A stretch of DNA of 10,167 bases from Chlamydiia bacterium (GTDB lineage Bacteria > Chlamydiota > Chlamydiia > Chlamydiales > Simkaniaceae), in assembly GCA_020440405.1 (NCBI GenBank), contig JAGROF010000024.1:1-10167 (forward strand). Reading direction: 5' to 3'. Position 1 is the first letter of the stretch. Each line of letters begins with the position of its first letter. Of this stretch, positions 1 to 5,711 are shown piece after piece. The position numbers and the translations under genes are program-made. Below the pieces are notes generated by a model. That model made no database searches, was not told where the DNA came from, and saw only the letters and a program-made list of their open reading frames with translations.

Positions 1-70
1 TGATCAAAATGGAAAGAAAAAATCTGCTCAAAGATTCAAGAAATCAAACAAGCCCTTTATTATGAGATAG
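1..70 (+). CDS. 3' end of a small lysine-rich ORF upstream of marC (partial)
   Basis: A reading frame enters from the left edge (first whole codon at position 2) and ends at TAG 68-70, four bases before the marC start. Its last residues, QNGKKKSAQRFKKSNKPF, nearly match the tail of the small ORF before htpX (QNEKKKSAQKPKKSNKPF), and both stop at the same distance from the next gene. The shared frame, basic composition and position suggest a real small protein or leader peptide translated just ahead of marC, but only about 22 codons are visible. Another frame of the same DNA also reads from an ATG at 9 to TGA at 63-65, so the coding frame is not certain. Function unknown. Confidence 0.35.
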   Translation, partial: DQNGKKKSAQRFKKSNKPFIMR

Positions 71-77
71 GTTCATG
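1..77 (+). repeat. Leader repeat copy 1 (before marC)
   Basis: Aligned without gaps to 5635-5711, this stretch has 11 mismatches in 77 bases (about 86% identity by eye). The similarity ends at the ATG of the downstream gene: marC here, htpX in the other copy. The left limit is not known because the window starts inside the repeat. It includes the tail of a small ORF, its TAG stop and the common sequence ATAGGTTCATG, which serves as the weak ribosome-binding region of both downstream genes. Confidence 0.85.
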
Positions 78-665
78 AACCATAGCCTGTTTACAATCTC
101 TTTTGCTCTATTTCTCATGATGGACCCAATTGGGAATATTCCGGTGTACATTGCGGTCTTGAAAGATATCGAACCCAGGCGGCAGCGGGTCATCATTATC
201 CGGGAGCTATTGATTGCCCTTGCGGTGATTATTCTCTTTACGTTTGTCGGCGAATACCTCCTCAATATTTTGAATGTGGGGCAGGAAACAATCTTAATTT
301 CAGGGGGAATTATCCTCTTTATGATTGCGGTCAAGATGATCTTTCCAAGTGGAAAGAGTTATGGGATGGAAGGGGCAGAGCAAGGGGAGCCTTTTATTGT
401 GCCTCTGGCGATTCCGCTGGTGGCGGGTCCTTCGGTTTTAGCTGCGGTGATGATCTATTCCCACCGAGAAACGATGCCTTTGCTCATTGGATCGGTCTGC
501 ATTGCCTGGGCGTTTTCGACACTCATTTTATTTACCGCCCCCTTTCTCAAAAAAATTCTGGGACCGCGAGGAATTATTGCATGTGAGCGCCTCATGGGCC
601 TTCTCTTAACCCTGCTTGCGATTCAAATGTTTCTTGAAGGGATCAGTCTCTTTCTCAAGAAATAG
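75..665 (+). CDS. marC: MarC/YhgN family integral membrane protein
   Basis: A 196-residue protein, close to the usual MarC length of about 200. Six hydrophobic segments can be seen, roughly at residues 4-26, 43-65, 71-90, 109-128, 134-157 and 172-192. Family motifs are present: DPIGNIP at 17-23 in the first segment, PLAIPLVAGPS at 110-120, and the C-terminal segment with R172, G175 and Q184. MarC/YhgN proteins lie in the inner membrane; their transport substrate is unknown, and the name's link to multiple antibiotic resistance is historical. The start is the first ATG after an in-frame TGA at 63-65; the sequence before it (GAGATAGG, 3 bases from the ATG) is only a weak Shine-Dalgarno. truA follows after 23 bases and map after that, so it probably opens or continues an operon. 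In C. trachomatis, from memory, the yhgN-type gene is next to map. Confidence 0.9.
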   Translation: MNHSLFTISFALFLMMDPIGNIPVYIAVLKDIEPRRQRVIIIRELLIALAVIILFTFVGEYLLNILNVGQETILISGGIILFMIAVKMIFPSGKSYGMEGAEQGEPFIVPLAIPLVAGPSVLAAVMIYSHRETMPLLIGSVCIAWAFSTLILFTAPFLKKILGPRGIIACERLMGLLLTLLAIQMFLEGISLFLKK

Positions 666-688
666 CCTGTTGTGGCATCATAGATTCC

Positions 689-1441
689 ATGAATATTCAA
701 GTGATTCTATCTTATGATGGGACTCCCTACCTGGGTTGGCAGGAAGGGGGCGATGGTCCCACGGTCGAAGAAACGCTGCGGAAGGTCTTGGAACAAATTT
801 ACCAAGAGCCCTTCCAGCTGCAAGCGGCATCGCGCACGGATGCGGGGGTCCATGCCGCAGGCCAAGTCGTTAACTTCAAACCAAGCAAGGCACTAGATTT
901 AGACCGACTGCTCATTAGCCTCAACCAACTCCTCCCTAAAACCATTCGAGTCTTAGCGCTCAAAGAGGTCGATGAAGGGTTCCACCCTACCTTAGACAAT
1001 GAGGGGAAAGAGTACCATTACCACATTTGTTTAGGTCCCGTCCAATCCCCCTTTCGCCGCTATTTTTCTTGGCACCTTCATACCCCACTAGATTGCGAAA
1101 AAATGCGAGAGGCCTCTAGCTACTTTGTCGGGACTCATGACTTTGCTGCCCTAACAAACTTTCCCCGCCCCGAAGAAACGGTGCGCACCCTCCGTCGCAT
1201 CGACATTTTTGAAGAAGAAACGGGCCTTCGGATCGAGGTTGAAGGGGACAACTTTCTCTATAAAATGGTGCGCAACCTAGTCGGAACACTGGTCTACGTC
1301 GGCCAGGGAAAGCTCACCCTTGAGATGGCGCAAAAGCTCCTGCAGAGAAAGGACCGCAAAAAGGCAGGGATGACCGCTCCGGCACACGGGTTAACCCTCC
1401 ACAGAGTTTTCTATAGACAGCAGTTAAAGAGTCCCCTATAA
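689..1441 (+). CDS. truA: tRNA pseudouridine(38-40) synthase TruA
   Basis: TruA converts uridines 38-40 in the anticodon stem of many tRNAs to pseudouridine in the cytoplasm. The 250-residue protein has the family layout: LSYDGTPYLGWQ at 7-18, the catalytic motif SRTDAGVHA at 48-56 with the nucleophile Asp51, FHP at 98-100, the conserved active-site tyrosine Tyr109 in KEYHYHI, and GDNFLYKMVRNLVGTL at 186-201. Length is normal (E. coli about 270). No Shine-Dalgarno is evident before the ATG at 689; it lies 23 bases after marC, so translation may depend on coupling or a different mode of initiation. Only 8 bases separate its stop from map, so the two are almost surely co-transcribed. Confidence 0.97.
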   Translation: MNIQVILSYDGTPYLGWQEGGDGPTVEETLRKVLEQIYQEPFQLQAASRTDAGVHAAGQVVNFKPSKALDLDRLLISLNQLLPKTIRVLALKEVDEGFHPTLDNEGKEYHYHICLGPVQSPFRRYFSWHLHTPLDCEKMREASSYFVGTHDFAALTNFPRPEETVRTLRRIDIFEEETGLRIEVEGDNFLYKMVRNLVGTLVYVGQGKLTLEMAQKLLQRKDRKKAGMTAPAHGLTLHRVFYRQQLKSPL

Positions 1442-1449
1442 TTTTAACC

Positions 1450-2322
1450 ATGATTTCGAGAAATGACCCGTGTTGGTGTGGAAGTGGAAAGAAATGGAAG
1501 AAGTGCCACCATCCCTTCCTCCCCCCTAAAAATTTTGAATCTCAAAAAGACGCGTATTTTAAGAATTATCAAATCATCTTAAAAACCCCTGAGCAGATCG
1601 AAGGGATCCGCGCCGCCTCAAAGCTCGCCGCCACGATTTTAAAAGAGGTGTGCGCTTTGGCAAAAGAGGGAATCACAACGCAAGCCCTCGATGACCTCTC
1701 CACAAAACTTCACAAAGAAGCAGGGGCAACACCCGCGGCACTGGGATATGGACACCCCCCCTTTCCTAAGGGGATTTGCACATCGCTCAATGAAGTGATT
1801 TGCCATGGAATTCCTAACGACACCCCCCTTGTCAACGGAGACATTCTCAATATTGACGTCACTTCTATTTTGAATGGCTATTATGGGGATTGCAGTGCCA
1901 TGGTGTGTATCGGAGAGATCACAGAGGAAAAGCAAAAAGTCGTCGACGTTTCCTATGAATGCCTCATGCGAGCAATTAAAATCCTCAAGCCAGGAGTCAT
2001 GGTCTCTGAAATTGGACAAGTGATCGAGGATTACGCCACGTCTGAAGGATGCTCAGTTGTCAATCAGTTTGTCGCCCATGGTGTCGGAACAGAGTTCCAT
2101 GAAGCGCCCCAAATCCCACACTGCTATAACCATACCAATATTCCCTTAACAGCTGGCATGACTTTTACCATCGAACCGATGATCAATGCCGGCGTCCGCT
2201 CTGGAGTGATCGACTCAAAAGACAAGTGGACAGCCCGCACAACAGACGGCAAACCCAGCGCGCAATGGGAACATACCCTTCTCATCACCGAAGACAGCTA
2301 CGAAATCCTAACCCTTCCCTAG
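1450..2322 (+). CDS. map: Type I methionine aminopeptidase with N-terminal SEC-C motif
   Basis: This enzyme removes the initiator methionine from new proteins using a two-metal centre. The 290-residue protein begins with a SEC-C zinc-binding motif, NDPCWCGSGKKWKKCH (residues 5-20; Cys8, Cys10, Cys19, His20). The pita-bread catalytic domain follows from about residue 40. All expected active-site residues are visible: His119 in CHGIPN, metal ligands Asp136 (NIDV), Asp147 (YGDCS), His210, Glu242 (TIEP) and Glu274 (QWEHT), and His217 in FHE. One departure is Ala209 in VAHGVG, where most relatives have Gly before the ligand histidine. The SEC-C extension is found in a subset of bacterial enzymes, including chlamydial ones, and is thought to aid ribosome or metal binding. 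No Shine-Dalgarno precedes the ATG; the gene lies 8 bases after truA and ends just before a terminator hairpin. Confidence 0.97.
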   Translation: MISRNDPCWCGSGKKWKKCHHPFLPPKNFESQKDAYFKNYQIILKTPEQIEGIRAASKLAATILKEVCALAKEGITTQALDDLSTKLHKEAGATPAALGYGHPPFPKGICTSLNEVICHGIPNDTPLVNGDILNIDVTSILNGYYGDCSAMVCIGEITEEKQKVVDVSYECLMRAIKILKPGVMVSEIGQVIEDYATSEGCSVVNQFVAHGVGTEFHEAPQIPHCYNHTNIPLTAGMTFTIEPMINAGVRSGVIDSKDKWTARTTDGKPSAQWEHTLLITEDSYEILTLP

Positions 2323-2328
2323 TAGATT

Positions 2329-2396
2329 AAACACCACAGAGGACAGAGATGCAATTGACGCTTCTCTGTGCTCTCTCTGTCCTCTGTGGTGTTTTT
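2329..2396. terminator. Perfect 21-bp inverted repeat with T run, probable bidirectional terminator
   Basis: The arms 2329-2349 and 2374-2394 are perfect reverse complements (AAACACCACAGAGGACAGAGA against its complement), with a 24-base loop. On the + strand the stem runs into TTTTT; on the - strand it ends in TTTAAT. It begins 6 bases after the map stop and lies between two converging genes, so it probably ends transcripts from map and from the coiled-coil gene. The stem is longer than most intrinsic terminators, and 2361-2396 matches 6587-6622 in the opposite direction, so it also belongs to a dispersed repeat family. Confidence 0.8.
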
Positions 2397-2462
2397 ATCT
2401 TATTGAAACAAGAATCCTTCACCTTCAGGCTGATATAACTAATCCTCAAAAAAGGCTACACT

Positions 2463-3590
2463 TTAAGTTCTTTGCTCTTGAAGTTGTTTTTTGATCACAA
2501 AAATCTCCCGCTCGATCCCCACAAGTTCTGACTTGGTTTGCTCCAGCTTTTGCTTTTTCTCTTTGACAGCAGTAGTGAGGGTCTGCACCTCGTGCGCAAG
2601 GGTGTCATCGGGAGCTTTTTTGAGACGAGCGGTTCCCTCTTCGAGGGCCTTTTTAACCGTTTGGTACTCATCAAGGATTTTATCGTAGGCCTTTTTGATT
2701 GTCCCTTTATCCTTTTCGAGGGTTTGAAGCACACGGTTTTGACTAGAGGAAGGAGGAGGCGCTGCTGTCGGCTTCTTCTTCTTTTGAGAAAGGAAGTACT
2801 CACGCGCTCTTTGGAGTTGTTTTTGGTAGCTGTCGTTGAGAAGGCGCGACTGATAGAGTTCAACGCGGTAGATGTTAAGCTTCTTAAGGCGCTCTTTCGA
2901 AACTTGGGTCAAAATTTGGTGCTCTTCCTCAATTCCAGAAAGGGTGCTAAGATGTTCTTTGAGGTTGAGTTTCAAAGTTTCGAGCTCGCGGTGCATTTGA
3001 AGCGATTCATGGGTGAGGTGATCATTTTGCTTATAGACCTTGTCTGATTCAATCCGACTCGCTTCTACAAGATTGAGAAGCGCTTCCACTTCTTCCCGCG
3101 CAGAGGAAAGTTCCTCCTTGAGGGTTTCAATTTCCTGATCTAGGGTTCGCTTTTCTGTCGCGGTTTTCTCTTCAAAACTATGGAGAGAGATTTGCAATTC
3201 ACTTAAGGCTTTTTCTTTTCCCTCTTTCACTTTTGCATAGTAACTTTTCAGCTCTTCCATGGAAAGGAAAGAGATGGTAAGCCCCATCACCAAGGACAGT
3301 CCCCACCCTATTTTCCAAAGGAAAATATCTTTATGTCCAAAGAGGTATGTCAGAGCAAAATAGAGAACAAGACCCATGAGTGTCAGGGCAAATCCGCTAA
3401 GACGAAACCGCCAAGATACCACCAGTCCTGCCACAGCACAAAGGGGTAGAAATGGAGTCGACATAAAGGGGGCTGAAAGGGTAATGGTGAGCATCATGAG
3501 AAGAGGCCCCAAAAGCATCCAAAAAAGAGGCTTTGTTTCTGAATCAGAAAAGTCTGCCCACCTCTTAATGATATCATTCATACGAGCCAT
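2463..3590 (-). CDS. Coiled-coil protein with four N-terminal membrane segments (Inc-like)
   Basis: A 375-residue protein of unknown function. Four hydrophobic segments lie at about residues 22-41, 46-60, 65-85 and 91-110. A long charged, heptad-rich coiled coil follows at about 113-268, then a basic, proline- and serine-rich hinge (KKKKPTAAPPPSSS, 270-283), then a second coiled coil at about 287-372. It has no signal peptide and no enzymatic motif. The layout recalls chlamydial inclusion-membrane proteins, which keep a hydrophobic block in the membrane and expose coiled coils to the host cytosol. From memory, CT850 beside map in C. trachomatis is such a protein, but homology has not been shown here. 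The ATG at 3590 has GGAGG five bases upstream; a second ATG lies three codons later. The start overlaps the end of the dipeptidase gene by 17 bases, so the two are probably translated from one mRNA. Other possibilities are a cell-envelope or division scaffold. Confidence 0.85.
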   Translation of the reverse strand: MARMNDIIKRWADFSDSETKPLFWMLLGPLLMMLTITLSAPFMSTPFLPLCAVAGLVVSWRFRLSGFALTLMGLVLYFALTYLFGHKDIFLWKIGWGLSLVMGLTISFLSMEELKSYYAKVKEGKEKALSELQISLHSFEEKTATEKRTLDQEIETLKEELSSAREEVEALLNLVEASRIESDKVYKQNDHLTHESLQMHRELETLKLNLKEHLSTLSGIEEEHQILTQVSKERLKKLNIYRVELYQSRLLNDSYQKQLQRAREYFLSQKKKKPTAAPPPSSSQNRVLQTLEKDKGTIKKAYDKILDEYQTVKKALEEGTARLKKAPDDTLAHEVQTLTTAVKEKKQKLEQTKSELVGIEREIFVIKKQLQEQRT

Positions 3591-4962
3591 CTAAACCTCC
3601 GCCCGAAAAGATCTCTAAAATTTGGGTCACCGATAAAAAGCCCTCTTTAAAACGATCGAGTCCCATACATTCATTGGGGGCATGCATATTATCGGTGGTA
3701 AGTCCTACCCCCATCATCACCAGTTCTCCTCCACAAATGTGCGCTAGAGTGGGAACAATGGGAATCGTAGCTCCACAAAGTTGACGCACACACGGAGTGT
3801 GATAAACACACTCATAAGCCTTCATGGTCCCTTTCACCGTCGCCGATTCTGGAGAGGTCACCACTCCTGGGGTGCCATGTCCCCATTCCAATTTTAAATC
3901 TATACCTTCTGGAAGATTTTTTTTCAAAAACGCCGCGATTCCTTCCAAGACTTTTTCAGGATCTTGCTCTGGCACAAGGCGACAAGAAAGCTTGACCGAA
4001 GCCTTAGCAGGAATAATCGTTTTAAACCCTTCACCCGTATACCCACTTTCCATTCCATTGATTTCTAAAGTCGGACGGATCCAATTCGATTCCAAAAGGG
4101 AATACTCCCCCTCTCCTTGAAACACGCGGATCTCAAGCGGTTTTGCCTCTTCTTCCACCTCAGCATCCCAATTTAAAACCGACAGCTCTTTCTCTGAAAA
4201 GGTTTTAACAGCGTCATAAAATCCAGGAATTTGTACCTTGCCTTGCGCATCCCACATCTTTCCCAAAACAGTACTTAAAGCACGCGCAGGGTTTAATACC
4301 ATGCCCCCAAACATTCCCGAGTGGAGATCGCTCTTAGAATTAGTCACCGTCGCATTGAGATTTGCCACTCCTCGTATTCCTAAAGTGACCGCCGGCTTGC
4401 CCTGCCCCGCCATATCAAGATCGACCACAAAAACATGATCAGCTTGCAGCGCCTCTTTTTTTGCCTCGGCAATTCCTTCTAATCCGGGACTCCCAACTTC
4501 TTCTTCTCCTTCGATCAGCACTTTAATATGCACTTTGCGCTCTTTCACCCTTTCAAGAAAGGCCCGCACCGCTAAAAGCGTATAAAATCCCTGTCCTTTG
4601 TTATCAATCGCCCCCCTTGCATAGACAACCCCATCGCGCACCTCAGGTTCAAACGGAGGGCTCTGCCACTCCTTCAGCGGAACCGCAGGCTGCACATCGT
4701 AATGGCCATAAAAGAGAAGCGTCGGTGCCCCTTTTTCACGCGCCTTTGCCTGCCCAAATACAGCCGGGTGCCCCGCAGTTTCCCAAACCTCAACATCCAA
4801 ACCACACATTTCCATATAAGAGGCAAGCCACTGTTGGCACGCTACCATATCTTTCTGATGCGCACGATCGGTACTAATACTGGGAAACTTAAGAAACGTA
4901 AAAAAGTCATCTAGAAGCGCTTCACGATGCGCTTCGAACCACTTGTCATACTCTTCAATCAT
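3574..4962 (-). CDS. M20 family metallodipeptidase (CNDP/PepV-like)
   Basis: A 462-residue cytosolic zinc-dependent peptidase that probably cleaves dipeptides or short peptides. The M20 metal site is complete: His87 and Asp89 in GHYDVQP, the bridging Asp120 in ARGAIDNKG, the general base Glu154 and ligand Glu155 in EGEEEVGS, Asp181 in VVDLD, and His427 in TDNMHAPNE. The lid/dimerisation domain is inserted at about 193-360, including the SDLHSGMFGG segment (211-220) typical of carnosinase-like members rather than ArgE or DapE. Length is normal for this branch (about 450-480). The ATG has a good Shine-Dalgarno (AAGGAG, 5 bases upstream). The stop codon lies inside the start of the following coiled-coil gene. 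Exact substrate cannot be read from the sequence. Confidence 0.95.
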   Translation of the reverse strand: MIEEYDKWFEAHREALLDDFFTFLKFPSISTDRAHQKDMVACQQWLASYMEMCGLDVEVWETAGHPAVFGQAKAREKGAPTLLFYGHYDVQPAVPLKEWQSPPFEPEVRDGVVYARGAIDNKGQGFYTLLAVRAFLERVKERKVHIKVLIEGEEEVGSPGLEGIAEAKKEALQADHVFVVDLDMAGQGKPAVTLGIRGVANLNATVTNSKSDLHSGMFGGMVLNPARALSTVLGKMWDAQGKVQIPGFYDAVKTFSEKELSVLNWDAEVEEEAKPLEIRVFQGEGEYSLLESNWIRPTLEINGMESGYTGEGFKTIIPAKASVKLSCRLVPEQDPEKVLEGIAAFLKKNLPEGIDLKLEWGHGTPGVVTSPESATVKGTMKAYECVYHTPCVRQLCGATIPIVPTLAHICGGELVMMGVGLTTDNMHAPNECMGLDRFKEGFLSVTQILEIFSGGGLDGSYE

Positions 4963-4980
4963 CTGCTCTCCTTTTTAAGA

Positions 4981-5009
4981 AGGATACATGAAGAGTGGTT
5001 TATTTCCAA
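4981..5009 (-). promoter_or_regulatory. Possible sigma-70-type promoter for the dipeptidase gene
   Basis: On the - strand, TTGGAA (5009-5004) and TATCCT (4986-4981) are separated by 17 bases; each has 4 of 6 consensus positions. A transcript starting about 7 bases further on would have a leader of only about 12 bases, just holding the Shine-Dalgarno. The -35 hexamer begins at the outer end of the palindromic element. Weak matches of this kind are common by chance. Confidence 0.25.
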
Positions 5010-5179
5010 ACGTGAGTTCAACTTTTAAGCGTGCTGAGAATAAGCGAATTTCATAGAGAAGGTGTGGCAGAATTTTGCGAGGGGAATAGCCACTAAAAGC
5101 TATTTCCGAGCAAAATTGTGTCAGAAGTTCCTATGAAAACGCTTAGAGGGTATATGCGCTTAAAAGTGGAACTTACGTT
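5009..5179. repeat. 171-bp imperfect palindrome, MITE-like element
   Basis: The outer ends 5009-5031 and 5157-5179 are inverted repeats with 21 of 23 bases paired. Moving inward, TAAGCG..TTTCATAG (5041-5056) pairs with 5131-5145, AATTTTGC (5071-5078) with 5110-5117, and GGGAATAGC (5082-5090) with 5099-5107 with one mismatch, around an 8-base centre (5091-5098). Nearly the whole stretch can fold into one long interrupted hairpin, and no ORF fits in it. This is the structure of a miniature inverted-repeat element. No clear target-site duplication is visible at the ends. Its right end carries the stop codon of the small gene at 5173-5400. Alternative: a structured regulatory RNA transcribed towards the dipeptidase. 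Confidence 0.7.
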
Positions 5180-5400
5180 AAATAGTTCTCCGCATTTTTC
5201 ATCAAGTAAGCAATTAAGGCCGGATCTCCATTATAGTCCATCTCAACATTCATCTTTCCCTCTTTGGAGGGTTTAGAACATGTGATTAAAACAAAAGAGA
5301 GGTGTTCATCGGAGAGGGCCTTTTTTAACTGAGAAATACTTGAGGGGCGGAAATCAGCTCTGACAATTTTTGACAATTTACACTCATTGGTTTTTACCAA
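5173..5400 (-). CDS. Small hypothetical protein
   Basis: A 75-residue frame that I do not recognise. The reading frame begins at TTG (5400-5398), shortly after an in-frame TAA; there is no in-frame ATG before residue 50, and no strong Shine-Dalgarno, so the true start is doubtful (a second TTG lies at codon 8). The part from about residue 20 looks like a compact alpha/beta protein: an amphipathic helix (SISQLKKALSDE), a strand (LSFVLITCSKP), a charged turn and a C-terminal helix (ALIAYLMKNAENYL). It has no signal peptide and no membrane segment. The last codon and the stop lie in the inverted repeat of the palindromic element, so the C-terminus may have been altered by insertion. A start-region frameshift is possible: an ATG in another frame (MSVNCQKLSELIS) opens just inside the gene. 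Confidence 0.5.
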   Translation of the reverse strand: MVKTNECKLSKIVRADFRPSSISQLKKALSDEHLSFVLITCSKPSKEGKMNVEMDYNGDPALIAYLMKNAENYLT

Positions 5401-5429
5401 ATAAGTCCCGATTTTTTACTCACGTGATA

Positions 5430-5435
5430 TTTATA
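5430..5435 (-). promoter_or_regulatory. Possible -10 element for the small - strand gene, in an AT-rich divergent spacer
   Basis: The spacer 5401-5542 separates the divergently read small - strand gene and the small + strand ORF. It contains a T8-AATTAAAATATT tract (5453-5472). On the - strand, TATAAA (5435-5430) matches 5 of 6 positions of a -10 box about 30 bases before the TTG start, but no convincing -35 is present. On the + strand, TAAAAT (5464-5469) could serve as a -10 but also lacks a -35. Both are weak, low-information matches. Confidence 0.2.
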
Positions 5436-5542
5436 TGCAATCAAACTTTCCCCTTTTTTTAATTAAAATATTCTTTCGCTTCTAAGTGTGGATAGAAATG
5501 AACAAAAAATGGTATCATTGGTATCAGATGAGGAGATTATCT

Positions 5543-5704
5543 ATGAACCTATCCAGCATTAAAGATGTTTTTTTATTCCACGCTTTTTGGCATCTTTTTC
5601 CTTTTCATTTTGCCCTCTTGTCTCATGGACAATGTGGTCAAAATGAAAAGAAAAAATCTGCTCAAAAACCGAAGAAATCAAACAAACCCTTTAATACTGG
5701 ATAG
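5543..5704 (+). CDS. Small ORF with strong Shine-Dalgarno immediately upstream of htpX
   Basis: A 53-codon frame starts at ATG 5543 with AGGAG (5531-5535) seven bases upstream, the best ribosome-binding site on the + strand here, and ends at TAG 5702-5704, four bases before htpX. Its first half is aromatic and hydrophobic (VFLFHAFWHLFPFHFALL), its tail lysine-rich (QNEKKKSAQKPKKSNKPF). The tail is repeated at 1-70 before marC. Seven Ts at 5568-5574 lie early in the frame. One T fewer would shift reading into a frame with a lipoprotein-like signal (FFLFILPSC, Cys codon at 5619-5621) that runs on in frame into htpX. It may be a small lipoprotein gene with a frameshift, a leader peptide that couples translation to htpX, or non-coding leader DNA. 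I do not recognise a family. Confidence 0.4.
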   Translation: MNLSSIKDVFLFHAFWHLFPFHFALLSHGQCGQNEKKKSAQKPKKSNKPFNTG

Positions 5705-5711
5705 GTTCATG
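5635..5711 (+). repeat. Leader repeat copy 2 (before htpX)
   Basis: This is the partner of 1-77: 66 of 77 aligned bases are the same, with no gaps, ending at the htpX ATG (5709-5711). Beyond the ATG the two sequences diverge completely (MNHSLF for marC, MFKRIA for htpX). It covers the lysine-rich tail and TAG stop of the small ORF. Confidence 0.85.

Noticed and set aside
9..65. 19-codon ORF from ATG 9 to TGA 63-65 as the real leader peptide
   Set aside because: In the second copy the same frame has no stop and runs into htpX; the frame ending at TAG in both copies is better conserved in position, though this is not decisive.
1639..2019. 126-codon open frame on the - strand inside map
   Set aside because: It lies wholly within a clearly conserved gene on the other strand and has no recognisable protein features.
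2495..2863. 122-codon - strand frame overlapping the coiled-coil gene in another phase
   Set aside because: Lys/Ser/Arg-rich out-of-frame reading of the coiled-coil gene, with no start signal of its own.
2538..3047. 169-codon open frame on the + strand opposite the coiled-coil gene
   Set aside because: Antisense to Lys/Glu/Leu-rich coiled-coil codons, whose complements read as Phe/Leu/Ser-rich open frames; a compositional shadow.
5511..5528. Tandem TGGTATCA repeats as a possible operator
   Set aside because: Only two short units with one variable base between them, and nothing else supports a binding site.
5565..5708. N-terminal extension of HtpX starting at ATG 5565
   Set aside because: The extra 48 residues lie in the duplicated leader, the ATG has no good Shine-Dalgarno, and starting at 5709 gives the usual family length and N-terminus.
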